Shown here one piece after another: positions 1-6,930 of a DNA stretch of 20,467 nucleotides. The notes beneath the pieces were generated by a model. That model was not told the DNA's origin, did no database searches, and saw only the letters and a program-made list of their open reading frames with translations. Numbering within the stretch: the stretch's first letter is position 1; each line of letters opens with the position of its first letter. The translations under genes were made by a program, and so were the position numbers. The stretch is from DATMER01 sp963741305 (GTDB lineage Bacteria; Acidobacteriota; Thermoanaerobaculia; Multivoradales; UBA5704): the NCBI GenBank assembly GCA_963741305.1, contig CAVUHL010000004.1, forward strand, positions 1-20,467, written 5' to 3'.

Positions 1-873
1 CAGTTTCGATTTCGTTTGCATGACGCGGTCGACCTCGTCGAGGCAGTCCGGCGCCACGACGCCGACGGCAAGCAGGACGTCGTGGACCCACTCCTTCCAT
101 GAGACCTGGTAGCGCCGCGGCGCGGACCAATGGACGCCGAAAATCGGCTCCTGCTCGTTCTCTTCCCGGAGGAGCACGACATGTCCACCGAGGAGCCAAT
201 ACTTGAGCTCCAGGTAGACCTCGCCGCCGGCATAGCCCAAGAGGTTCGGGTTGTAGCCACGGACGGCCTCCAACGCGGCCTTCGGTGACGAGTAACACCA
301 GAGGCCGCTCGCTGCGATCGGGTACGTGGCGACCGCGAGGCCGTTGCTATCGTTGCGCTGCGGTATCTTCGACATCGGCGTCCACCCGCCCCAGAAGTCT
401 TCGCGCAGCCGCAGTTTGTACGGTCCGAACAGGCTGTTCGGGTCGGTGAAGGCGATGGGGATGTGCGCCAGGTAGAGGTCCGGCGCGGGGGCGTGCGTGG
501 GGAGCCCCGTCCGGTTCAGGAAGAGGCGATGCAGCGCCTCGATGGCGTACGGCGCGAGCAGGACATGCGAGTCGAGGAAGATCAGATGCTCGCCCTCTGC
601 CGCGGCCGCGGCCCGGTTGCGCGGGTAGAACACCGACTTCACCTCGCCGGCGGCGAGGTACCGGACCGGGAACCGCGCTTTGGCGAACGCGGCGCAGATC
701 TCTTGGACCGTCTTGCCGCAGGTCTTGGCGCCGGGGTCGTTGTCGGCGACCACGATCTCCATGCCGTCGCGCTCGACGAGCGAGCCTCGCGTGTGCATCT
801 GAAGCGAGTGGAGCGTGAACCAGAGCGTATCCGCTTCGTCGCGGCACGCGATCACGATGCTGATCCCGGGCAT
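1..873 (-). CDS. GT2 family glycosyltransferase with DSH motif (3' end cut by window edge)
   Basis: The frame is open from an ATG at 873 to the window edge (291 codons), so the C-terminus is missing. The N-terminus begins MPGISIVIACRDEADTL, the usual GT-A nucleotide-sugar binding start. It is followed by VVADNDPGAKT and then LIFLDSHVLL, where the DxD metal site is the DxH variant seen in GalNAc-transferase-like GT2/GT27 enzymes. A later segment, GGEVYLELKYWLLGGHVVLL, resembles the acceptor-side GGExxxLxxRxW region of the same enzymes. A GGAAAGG ribosome site lies just upstream of the ATG, and the preceding GT gene stops only 11 bases earlier, so the two are probably one operon. Predicted role: cytoplasmic transfer of a sugar from a nucleotide sugar to an unknown acceptor. 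Unlike its upstream neighbours this gene shows no frameshift. The acceptor and sugar cannot be read from sequence. Confidence 0.85.
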   Translation of the reverse strand, partial: MPGISIVIACRDEADTLWFTLHSLQMHTRGSLVERDGMEIVVADNDPGAKTCGKTVQEICAAFAKARFPVRYLAAGEVKSVFYPRNRAAAAAEGEHLIFLDSHVLLAPYAIEALHRLFLNRTGLPTHAPAPDLYLAHIPIAFTDPNSLFGPYKLRLREDFWGGWTPMSKIPQRNDSNGLAVATYPIAASGLWCYSSPKAALEAVRGYNPNLLGYAGGEVYLELKYWLLGGHVVLLREENEQEPIFGVHWSAPRRYQVSWKEWVHDVLLAVGVVAPDCLDEVDRVMQTKSKL

Positions 874-884
874 GGCTACCTTTC

Positions 885-2581
885 CTAAACGTGACAACAG
901 TCGTTGAACTTTTCGAACAGCCAGTCGTCGTCGCGCACCCGGCGCGCCGCGAAATCGGCCCGCTTTTCCCAGACGTCGCTCTCCACCGCCTGCGCCAGGG
1001 CGGCGCCGAAGCGGGCGCGGTTTCTGAGCGCCGAGGTCACCCGGGGAACTCGCTGGTGGTTGAAGTGAAGCAGCGCCACCCGCAACAGTTGTGGGTCAGC
1101 AGATGCCATTGGACTCCGTACGGTCGCGCCTTGCGGAAGTAGTGCAGCACGGTGACCTCCGGCACCACCCAGACCTCGTAACCCAGCAGCCAGTAGCGCA
1201 CGCAGATCTCCAGGTCTTCCGAGCCCCACTGCGGCATGCCTTCGTCGAAGGTGCCGGCCCGCTTCAGGGTTTCGTGGCGCATGGCCATGAAGCCGCCTCC
1301 CAGCGTCGGCACGGGACAGGGCTCCGCGGATTTTTTGACCAGCCATTCCAGGCGCAGATTGTTGTTGGCGATCCGTTGCCCGCACGCGACGTTGCGATCC
1401 GGCTGCCCATCACGCCGATGCCGGGGCCGGCCACCCCCATGTTCGGTAGGTTGAGCGTGCGGACGAGGGGCTCCCACCAGCGCTCGGGCAGGTCCATGTG
1501 AGCGTCGGAAAAGACTACGACCTCGCCGCGCGCCTCGGCCAGGCCGCGATTGCGCGCGGCGGACACGCCCAAAGGCTCGATCGAACGGAGGAGGCGAACG
1601 TTGCCCCACGTTTTGCTCGGCCAGGAAGTCGGCGCAGCCGTCCGTCGAGCCGTTGTCGATGACGATGACCTCGCTGTTTTCCGGCAGCGTCGCCACGAAC
1701 TGCTCGACGGTGCGCTTCAACAGCACGGACTCGTTCGTGGCCGGCAGGATGACGCTGATCTTGAGCGGGTAATCGCCCCGGAACAGGCTTTCCGGATGCT
1801 CCACGGGCGGCGGCGGCGGGATCACGTAAAAAGGCGGAGGAAACGGGATTTCTTCCGGCCTGGGCAGGCTCCTCGGCGAGCGGGAAACCCCAGATGCTCC
1901 CGAACCGAGCGCGCCGTAGTCCCTCCGCCACCGCGGGCGCAGTTGGATCCTTCCCCGCGGGATCTCGGCGCTCGGGTGCTCGTGGCCGTTCCGGCCTCGC
2001 CGCGACGGATGGAGTAAACCTCCGCCGGCTCCACGGCCTGGAGGTGGACGGCCTCGGCGCCCTCGGCTGCGCACAGCGCCTCGAACCGTCGGCGTACCCG
2101 GTCTCGGCGTGCGGATAGCCATGCAGCTTGACGAACGTTTCGCGCCGAAAGCAGCTTCCTCTATGAAGCGCTGCCGCCATGCGGCGCTTCGGGCTCCGGG
2201 CCGCCGAGCTCTTCCCCGTTCCAGAGCCAGACCTTGTCGGCCTTCCAGAAGAACCGCCTGCGGCGCGAGGTGGGCCACCGTGAAGGAGAGCCGGTGCGGC
2301 AGGCTGATGTCGTCCTCCGGCCACGGGAAGATGAGATCGTGGGAAGCGAGGCCCACGGCCGCTTTGAGCTTTTCGGCGGCCGAATGAAAACGCCGGGGCA
2401 CGTTGACGACCTGCACCTCGGGGTGGTCGAACACCAGGGTTTGCCCCTCGATATCGTTGAGGACGATGAGCTCTTTCGTGCCGGGGTAGTCCTGCCGCAG
2501 GAAGGAATGAATCGCCTCTTCCAGCCGCTCCACGCGGCCCTCGGCCGGGCAGATGCAGGTGACCGCGGGAGGTGTCGCCAG
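885..2581 (-). CDS. Two-module glycosyltransferase, GT2 + GalNAc-transferase-like (frameshifted)
   Basis: This is a broken reading frame that can be followed by homology across at least six frame changes (near 2240, 2130, 2060, 1960, 1605, 1400 and 1090). Module 1 starts about ATPPAVTCIC..RVERLEEAIHSFLRQDYPG, has a PEDDISLPHRLSF metal-site region and ends near IQLRPRWRRDYGAL. It is a close paralogue of the GT at 4105-4913. A proline-rich linker (FPPPFYVIPPPPPVEHP) leads to module 2: KISVILPATNES, VIVIDNGSTDG, VVFSDAHMDLPERWWEPL, then GTFDEGMPQWGSEDLE and VTVLHYFRKARPY. The DAH and FDEGMxxWGSEDLE..HxFRK pattern is that of polypeptide GalNAc transferases (GT27-like). The stop is TAG at 885-887. 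The start is uncertain: by comparison with the paralogue it should lie where a CTG stands at 2579-2581, and fusion to the DUF6065 gene cannot be excluded. A run of four C at 1604-1607 where the protein needs three explains one shift, favouring sequencing error over decay. Confidence 0.7.
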
Positions 2582-2584
2582 CCA

Positions 2585-3203
2585 GCCGGCCCACCGGCTT
2601 TTCGCGGCTCCACGCGCCGGAGCCGCGCGCTGCCGCGTGTCTCCCTTAGGCGCGCGAAGACGCTCTTCAGGCCCTGGCTCTCGGCCAGGCTCTCGAGGGC
2701 TTGTTCGTAGTCGTCCATGCCGCCGCGCGAGGTCAATGGCACCACCTCGACCGTCACTTCGTCCAGGCCGGCCTTGGGATAGGGCAGGATGGTGCAGAAG
2801 GGCTCCCCCGCTTCGAACCGGACGGTTGCCCGGGGCGCGTCAGCCGCCAATGAAGGGTGAGGGTGCCCGGGAGGATGGACGTGTCGATCACCGACTCCAA
2901 CGGAACGGCGCCATCCTTCGACGCGTTGATCGGGCCGCGCACCCACAGGGCGTGCTCCGCTTCGGTCTTGCATTGATACCCGGGAAAGAACGTGAGCCGT
3001 CCCTCGCCCTCGAGGCTCTGCACGAAGTCCACCTGCCCGGGGACGTCCGTCTCCGCGAAACGGATCTCGACGTCTTCGGCATCGGGACCTCCATGCCAGA
3101 CGGCTTCGAAGGCGCACGGGCAGAGGAAATCCCAGCCTCTTCCCTCCGGCGAAGGTTGCAGGGTGGCCGCGGGGCCGTACAGCGGATAGGCGGTGATCTT
3201 CAT
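2585..3203 (-). CDS. DUF6065 family protein (frameshifted near 2800)
   Basis: The gene starts at ATG 3203 with MKITAYPLYGPAATLQPSPEG. The first about 125 residues read in one frame (WDFLCPCAFEAVWHGG, FFPGYQC, ALWVRGPINASKDGAVPLE, TLTLHWRLTRPGQP). The rest continues in another frame as VRFEAGEPFCTILPYPKAGL, then GGMDDYEQALESLAESQG. The WVRGPxNxxKDGxxPLE and RFExGEPxCxIxP blocks are what I recall of DUF6065, a family of unknown biochemical function that often sits beside glycosyltransferases or peptide-modification genes. No signal peptide or membrane segment is visible, so it is probably cytoplasmic. The 3' end is unresolved because no stop appears before the next glycosyltransferase, and a second shift around 2600-2640 is likely. 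It lies between the PqqD-domain gene and the two-module GT, all in one direction. Confidence 0.6.
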
Positions 3204-3232
3204 GTCGGGACCTCGGCTCCGCCGGTGCTGCC

Positions 3233-3264
3233 CTGGGCCTTCCCCGTCGGGGGTGCGGGAAGGG
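3233..3264. other. Imperfect hairpin between PqqD-domain gene and DUF6065 gene
   Basis: GGGCCTTCCCCG and CGGGAAGGGCC form an imperfect stem with a short G-rich loop. It lies just upstream of the DUF6065 start and downstream of the PqqD-protein tail. It could be an attenuator or RNA-processing site between the two genes. There is no T-tract, so a strong intrinsic terminator is not supported. Confidence 0.35.
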
Positions 3265-3299
3265 CCAGGGAGAACGGAGGTTTCGGGGTATGATGGCGT

Positions 3300-3400
3300 G
3301 GTCAGAGGCAGGTCGTCGGACGGCAGGTCGTCGGTCGTCGTCGTCGGCGATCGTCGTCGGCGGCTCTGTCGTCGTCGGCGGCAGGCGTCGGACGTGGCGC
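3300..3400. repeat. Low-complexity GTC/CGA-rich tract
   Basis: About 100 bases are dominated by gtcgtcgg-type triplet repeats. On the minus strand they encode Pro/Thr/Asp-rich peptides (PTTTEPPTTI, TTTTDDLPSDDL) depending on frame. The tract makes the C-terminal frame of the PqqD-domain protein ambiguous and is prone to slippage in replication or in sequencing. Confidence 0.75.
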
Positions 3401-4062
3401 TCGCCTCCACCTGGTGACGCTTGTCGCCGTCGGCCTTGAGCATCCACTTGAGATCGTCGGTGCAATTGAACATCACCGAAAACACGTTGAGGTGCTCGCC
3501 CGGAAGGAACACGGTCGGCTGGCCGAAATCCTGTTGGCCGGGCACGAACATGTTCTTCGGTCCGACCGGCAAGGTGATGGTGGCGCTGGCTCTGGTTCAG
3601 GTAACCGAAATGGGCCGTGAAGGTGCCGTCGCCATTGTTGTCCACGCACTCCAGCAGCGGGATCAACTGATGGTCCCCTCCGGCATGCGCCACCCGGGCG
3701 ATCATCGGCAACAGCGCAGCGAAAGGCCCAGGGCGGCAAAGGAGCTGAGCGCCTCCCGGCGGGAATACGTGGCCGCGGGAGGGGGCATGGGAGCGGCGCT
3801 GGATTCGAGCAGGCCGGCAGTCTCCAGCTCGTCCAGGGCGAACCGCATCAACTGCTCGCCTCGGCCGGCGGCACGTTGAGCTTCCGACGCAGGAGCTCCG
3901 TGAGCTGCCGGGGCGTCGTCTGCCCGTCGCAATGCTGAAGACCAGCGCCGAGGTGGCGTTCAAAACGAAGGATTGTTTCTGTTCGTGGTCGAACACGCTC
4001 AAACCGTCGCCCACCGCTTCGGTCGAGACACGGTCTTGCTTCGTAAGGGATTGGCCATTCAT
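3302..4062 (-). CDS. PqqD-domain protein fused to Tat-like signal, exported FGYxN domain and Thr-rich tail (frameshifted)
   Basis: The start is ATG 4062, close behind AAGGAG. Residues about 10-95 form a PqqD-like domain: DRVSTEAVGDGLSVFDHEQK, FVLNATSALVF, then in shifted frames HCDGQTTPRQLTELLRRKLN and LMRFALDELETAGLL. PqqD proteins are peptide chaperones that hand a substrate peptide to a modifying enzyme. Near residue 100 the protein reads TYSRREALSSFAALGLSLAA, then LLPMIARVAHAGG: a twin-arginine motif, a hydrophobic core and an AxA-like end. After this comes an exported-type domain (LLECVDNNGDGTFTAHFGYL, TITLPVGPKNMFVPG, GQPTVFLPGEHLNVFSVMF) and then a low-complexity PTTTEPPTTI / TTTTDD tail encoded by CGA/ACG repeats. 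At least five frame changes are needed, and the true stop is uncertain. I chose TGA at 3302-3304 from one frame. The architecture is seen directly; export by Tat and substrate status are inference. Confidence 0.6.
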
Positions 4063-4104
4063 TTCTCCTTGATTGGTTTCAATATAGGTGTCTTGCGGGA
4101 GATC

Positions 4105-4913
4105 TCATTCTTTGCTCGGGTGAACCTCCTTTCGCCTTCGTCTGCGGCTCACAGGGCCGCGAGTGCGTCGGCAGACTAACTGCGGATAGTCGTGCTTCCA
4201 GTGCGGCTGCAAGCGACGCGCCCGAGAGGGATCTCCCGCTGCGGGCCTGTCTGCTCGACCGCGGCCGCGACCTCGGCGTAGCCCCAGTTCTGCCCGGCCT
4301 TGCGCAGCCGAAACCGCTCAGGTGATAGCTGCCCGTGCCGCCCCAGCGGTAGACGTAGTAGATCTCTTCCGGCGTCGCGGCGATGGAGGCGGTAGAGCCG
4401 GGAAAGCGGGCGGCCAGTTGATCCTCGAAGATCGCGACCGTGCCGCTGCCGTCCGCCGCATAGCCGCCACGGCGTCGAACAGGGCGCGCGACCAGCAACT
4501 ATGCGGCGTGAAAGAGGTTCTTCGACCGGGCCGCTGAGCATGGTCGTCGTTCCAGAGCCAGGCTTGCCTCGCGTTGAAAATACCCTTTTGCGGGATCGAA
4601 GTTCGCCACCGAAAAGCTCAGCCGGTGGGGCAGGTAGACGTCATCGTCGTCCCAGACGAAGAGCAGGTCGTGCGACGCCAAGGCGACCGCGGCATTCATC
4701 TTCTCGCCCAGGGTCCGGAAGCGCCTTGGCAGGTTGATCACCTGCACTTCCGGATGGTCGAAGCTCCAAGGTCTGATCGGCATAGTCGTTCAGCACGATC
4801 ATCTCTTTGGGTCCGGCGTAGTCCTGGCGGAGAAACGAATGGATCGCCTCCTCCAGGAGCCGGGGCCGGCCGTAGGTCAAGCAAAAGCAGCTCACCGCGG
4901 GTTGGGTTGCCAT
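4105..4913 (-). CDS. GT2 family glycosyltransferase (frameshifted)
   Basis: The start is ATG 4913 (MATQPAVSCFCLTYGRPRLL, then EEAIHSFLRQDYAGPKEMIV). The frame shifts near 4760 to SFDHPEVQVINLPRRF, followed by ASHDLLFVWDDDDVYLPHRL, which contains the DxD-type metal site. After further shifts near 4560, 4480, 4330 and 4220 the chain can be followed through FEDQLAARFPGS, EEIYYVYRWGGTGSYHLSGF and a C-terminal LQPHWKHDYPQLV. The reconstructed length is about 269 residues with TGA at 4105-4107, a normal size for a single-domain GT-A enzyme. An in-frame TAG at 4177 is an alternative end. It is a clear paralogue of module 1 of the downstream two-module enzyme (shared EEAIHSFLRQDY, HPEVQVxNxPRRF, LPHRLSF). 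It is the first gene of the minus-strand cluster and probably acts in the cytoplasm on the same product. Confidence 0.7.
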
Positions 4914-4996
4914 CGGCGCCCGGTTTCTTTCAGTCTGTCCTGTAGTTCTATCCTTTCGAGCAGGCTTTTTGAGGCTAGCACCTGGAATGGAGCGCG

Positions 4997-5020
4997 TCTA
5001 TCCTCTCTAGAGAGGATAGA
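4997..5020. promoter_or_regulatory. Perfect 24-bp palindrome upstream of the glycosylation cluster
   Basis: Twelve bases, TCTATCCTCTCT, are followed immediately by their exact reverse complement. It lies about 85 bases upstream of the ATG at 4913, in an otherwise gene-free interval. A loop-free palindrome is more like a dimer-bound operator than a terminator. The ATCCTC..GAGGAT core also matches hairpins at 6931-6962 and 8249-8291, so it may instead be a member of that repeat family. Confidence 0.5.
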
Positions 5021-5054
5021 TCTGGATCGCGAAATATGATAAAGGCCCACGGAA

Positions 5055-5137
5055 GAAATCATTCCGGCCGCGCTAAAATGACGCCGAACGCGATGAGAAT
5101 CATTCGGACCGCGCTCAAAATCATTTCGGCCGCGCGA
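5055..5137. repeat. 62-bp tandem repeat, left block (about 1.3 units)
   Basis: One full unit at 5055-5116 begins GAAATCATTCCGGCCGCGCT, continues AAAATGACGCCGAACGCGAT, then AGAATCATTCGGACCGCGCT. It is followed by a partial unit at 5117-5137. The unit differs at about two positions from the first unit of the larger block at 5880. No long reading frame uses it, so it is probably noncoding. Confidence 0.85.
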
Positions 5138-5169
5138 TGGCGTCGCTCAACGGCCGCGAGCCCGTTCAT

Positions 5170-5190
5170 CCCTCTCCTTTAGGAGAGGGG
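5170..5190. repeat. Small REP-like hairpin
   Basis: CCCTCTCC and GGAGAGGG are separated by a TTTA loop. This motif is a common intergenic REP-like sequence in high-GC bacteria. Its right edge merges into the direct repeat that flanks the MITE-like element. Confidence 0.5.
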
Positions 5191-5197
5191 CCGGGGG
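5188..5197. repeat. Left direct repeat flanking MITE-like element
   Basis: GGGCCGGGGG lies immediately outside the left inverted end. The same ten bases occur one base beyond the right end, at 5497-5506. This is a likely target-site duplication, with the caveat that the sequence is G-rich and REP-like. Confidence 0.5.
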
Positions 5198-5495
5198 CAT
5201 AGGCGCTAACTTAGCCGGGCTCTGTTCAAGGAGGATGAGCTCACTCCGCCGCAGCCAGGCCCTCATCACCCCAACCCCTCTTCTCCCAGCCGCACTCCCC
5301 CCGACCGGGAGAAGAGGGGCTTTAGGAAGCCTTTCTCAGTCTCCCTCCTCTACCGGCAGGGGTGGGTGTGAGGTGGGAGAGGAGGGCCGGGGAGGTGAGG
5401 GGCCAGGCGGCACCGCGAACGCTCCACTTACCCAGGCTCTGGGAATCGGGCACGTCAGCGAGATCAATCTTGACGGGATCAAGTTAGCGCCTATG
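5198..5495. mobile_element. MITE-like element with 15-bp terminal inverted repeats
   Basis: The left end CATAGGCGCTAACTT (5198-5212) and the right end AAGTTAGCGCCTATG (5481-5495) are exact reverse complements. The 298-bp element is flanked by the direct repeat GGGCCGGGGG (5188-5197 and 5497-5506), consistent with a target-site duplication of about 10 bp. There is no transposase frame inside. The interior carries C/T-rich and REP-like hairpin sequence such as CCCCTCTTCTCCC. It is probably mobilised in trans by an unidentified insertion sequence or is a deleted IS. The family is not recognised. Confidence 0.6.
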
Positions 5496-5536
5496 AGGGC
5501 CGGGGGTGAGGTCGCGTGGGAAAGGAGCTGGCCTGT

Positions 5537-5560
5537 GTCGAGATAGGTCAGGGGCGCCAT
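5537..5560 (-). pseudogene. Truncated PIN-domain toxin (first about 8 residues only)
   Basis: An ATG at 5560 overlaps the end of the antitoxin gene by 13 bases and encodes MAPLTYLDT, the usual PIN/VapC start in which the Asp is the first metal ligand. After YLDT the frame runs into repeat sequence (REP-like flank and the MITE-like element) and no further PIN motif is visible. The toxin has therefore been lost, leaving an orphan antitoxin. The identification rests on only eight residues plus the antitoxin context. Confidence 0.45.
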
Positions 5561-5769
5561 TCTTCGGACCAGTCGATGTGGACCAGATCCTCCGGATCGC
5601 CGACGATGAGGTCGCGCGGCTTCAAGTTCGCCAGCTTGCTCCTGGGCTCGACCGCCGCGATGCGGAGGACCTTCCCTTTGCGCTCGATGTCGACGGGGAC
5701 GCCGGTCTCCAGGATCTCGTCCAGGATCCGGTAGATGTTCTCGCGCAAGGCAGAAGCTCGAAGCGGCAT
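5548..5769 (-). CDS. Type II toxin-antitoxin antitoxin, Phd/YefM-like
   Basis: The product is 73 residues from ATG 5769, with AGGGGG about 8 bases upstream. A GTG at 5778 is possible but lacks a better ribosome site. The N-terminal half, MPLRASALRENIYRILDEIL then TGVPVDIERKGKVLRI, is the DNA-binding Phd/YefM-type fold. The C-terminal tail ends KLANLKPRDLIVGDPEDLVH then IDWSEEWRP, a conserved ending of antitoxins paired with PIN (VapC-like) toxins. The toxin start overlaps the stop, but the toxin is truncated. The antitoxin would bind its own promoter and neutralise the toxin by complex formation. Here it can only be a regulator, a cross-reacting antitoxin or a relic. It lies between two blocks of the 62-bp repeat. 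Confidence 0.8.
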   Translation of the reverse strand: MPLRASALRENIYRILDEILETGVPVDIERKGKVLRIAAVEPRSKLANLKPRDLIVGDPEDLVHIDWSEEWRP

Positions 5770-5879
5770 GCGGGGCACCCCCTAAGGCCCGCTCTCAAGC
5801 TACAGCCGAACCGTACGAGTGTCAAGTGGAAGTCGTACGCGGCCGAGCCGCGGCCGCCCGATTCGCTGCCGATCCGCCG

Positions 5880-6148
5880 GAAATCATTCCGGCCGCGCTA
5901 AAATGACGCCGAACGCGATGAGAGTCATTCGGACCGCGCTGGAAATCATTTCGGCCGCGCCAAAATGACGCCGGGCGCGATGAGAATCATTCGGACCACG
6001 CTGGAATCCATTTCGACCGCGCCAAAATGTCGCCGGACGCGATGAGAATCATTTGGACCGCGCTGGAATCCATTTCGACCGCGCCAAAATGACGCCGAAC
6101 GCGATGGGAATCATTTGGATCGCGCTGGAGATCATTTCGGCCGCGCTC
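5880..6148. repeat. 62-bp tandem repeat, right block (four full units plus a partial)
   Basis: Units begin at 5880, 5942, 6004, 6066 and 6128, an exact 62-bp period. Each unit has three related subunits of about 21, 21 and 20 bases: ATCATT/CCATTT followed by CG(A/G)CCGCGC, then AAAATGACGCCG..CGCGATG, then (A/G)GAATCATTxGGACCGCGCT. Degenerate relatives continue to about 6300. A 62-base period is not a multiple of three and stop codons occur in the frames I read, so a coding role is unlikely. Confidence 0.9.
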
Positions 6149-6321
6149 GAAGTCATTCTAGCGGGGCCGAAACGATCTGCACCGCGCCAGAATGATTTTT
6201 GGCCCGTCTCGGCTCCTTTCGCGGCGCGCTGAAATCCATTCCAGGGCGCCCGAAAGCCTCAGGATCTCGATGGCAGGCGTGCCAACCGCGCTGAAATCGC
6301 TTGAGCTGCGGCGAGGAAAGA
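6149..6321. other. Gene-free interval with degenerate repeat remnants
   Basis: Scattered pieces of the 62-bp repeat are visible (aagtcatt, gccagaatgatt, gcgctgaaatccatt, gcgctgaaatcgc). No gene is supported. Confidence 0.5.
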
Positions 6322-6349
6322 AGGGGGCGCGCTCGGCGGCGCGCCCCCT
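6322..6349 (-). terminator. Intrinsic terminator of the 139-aa helical protein gene
   Basis: On the minus strand an eleven-base stem (AGGGGGCGCGC / GCGCGCCCCCT) with a six-base loop is followed by TTCTTTCC. It lies just after the stop of the gene at 6360-6779. Confidence 0.75.
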
Positions 6350-6359
6350 GGGATAGAGG

Positions 6360-6779
6360 CTACTTCAGGGTGTCAGGAAGGATGGCCGAGCCTGTAGGCT
6401 GGGTCGACTCCGAGTTGGGCGGCACGGGCTCCGGGCTTGGCGGCGCGGGCGGCCTCACCGGGCGGGGCCGGATCGGCTGCAGCCCGAACTCCACCAGCTT
6501 CTCGCTCCTCAGCCCGTAGTGCTGCCGCACTCCGGTGCGCAGGAAGTCCGCGAGGGTCTGTGCCGCGCGGAACAGCTCCTGCAACTGCCGGGTGGTTTCC
6601 TGCTTGCTCGCCGCCAGGGTGATCTGCTGAGCGCTCAGATCCCTGAACTGCTCGAGGAACTGCACGAGTTGGAGCCGGTGGATCTCCAGGTGCGAGAGCT
6701 CGTCGGCATTCGCCGCGATGGCTGTGGTGACTCGCTCCCAGCCTGCGGCCTGGTTCATGTAAAGCGGTACGCGTAACAT
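6360..6779 (-). CDS. Conserved hypothetical alpha-helical protein
   Basis: The product is 139 residues from ATG 6779, with AAAGGAG eight bases upstream. It has no signal peptide or membrane span. Residues about 12-100 are rich in Leu, Gln, Glu and Ala with heptad-like spacing (ELSHLEIHRLQLVQFLEQF, TTRQLQELFRAAQTLADFL) and probably form a helical bundle or coiled coil. This is followed by HYGLRSEKLVEFGLQPIRP, a segment I recall as recurring in hypothetical proteins of Acidobacteriota-like genomes. The tail is Pro/Ser-rich and disordered. It stands alone: the next gene upstream diverges and a terminator follows. Function unknown; a structural or DNA-associated role would be guesswork. Confidence 0.75.
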   Translation of the reverse strand: MLRVPLYMNQAAGWERVTTAIAANADELSHLEIHRLQLVQFLEQFRDLSAQQITLAASKQETTRQLQELFRAAQTLADFLRTGVRQHYGLRSEKLVEFGLQPIRPRPVRPPAPPSPEPVPPNSESTQPTGSAILPDTLK

Positions 6780-6930
6780 CTTGGTGCTCCTTTCTTCCCC
6801 CTTCGGGGAAAACCGAACGGCGCCTCCTTGGCGCCGACGGGTTACTGCCCATCGGTCAACACCTGCTGGATGGGTCTGTCCCCTCTACTCTGGAAAAGGT
6901 TCAAGGCGGGGGCTTCCTGGCGGGAAAGCG

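Noticed and set aside
2161..4062. A single long minus-strand frame of over 600 codons
   Set aside because: Only its first about 45 codons (PqqD domain) and scattered later pieces match protein-like sequence; the rest is Arg/Pro-rich out-of-frame translation caused by missing stops in high-GC DNA with indels.
5336..5560. A 74-aa minus-strand gene
   Set aside because: Only the first about 8 residues are PIN-like; the remainder is read-through into REP and MITE-like sequence, so it is annotated as a truncated toxin.
5055..6148. CRISPR array
   Set aside because: The repeats are contiguous with related subunits throughout; there are no unique spacers and no cas genes.
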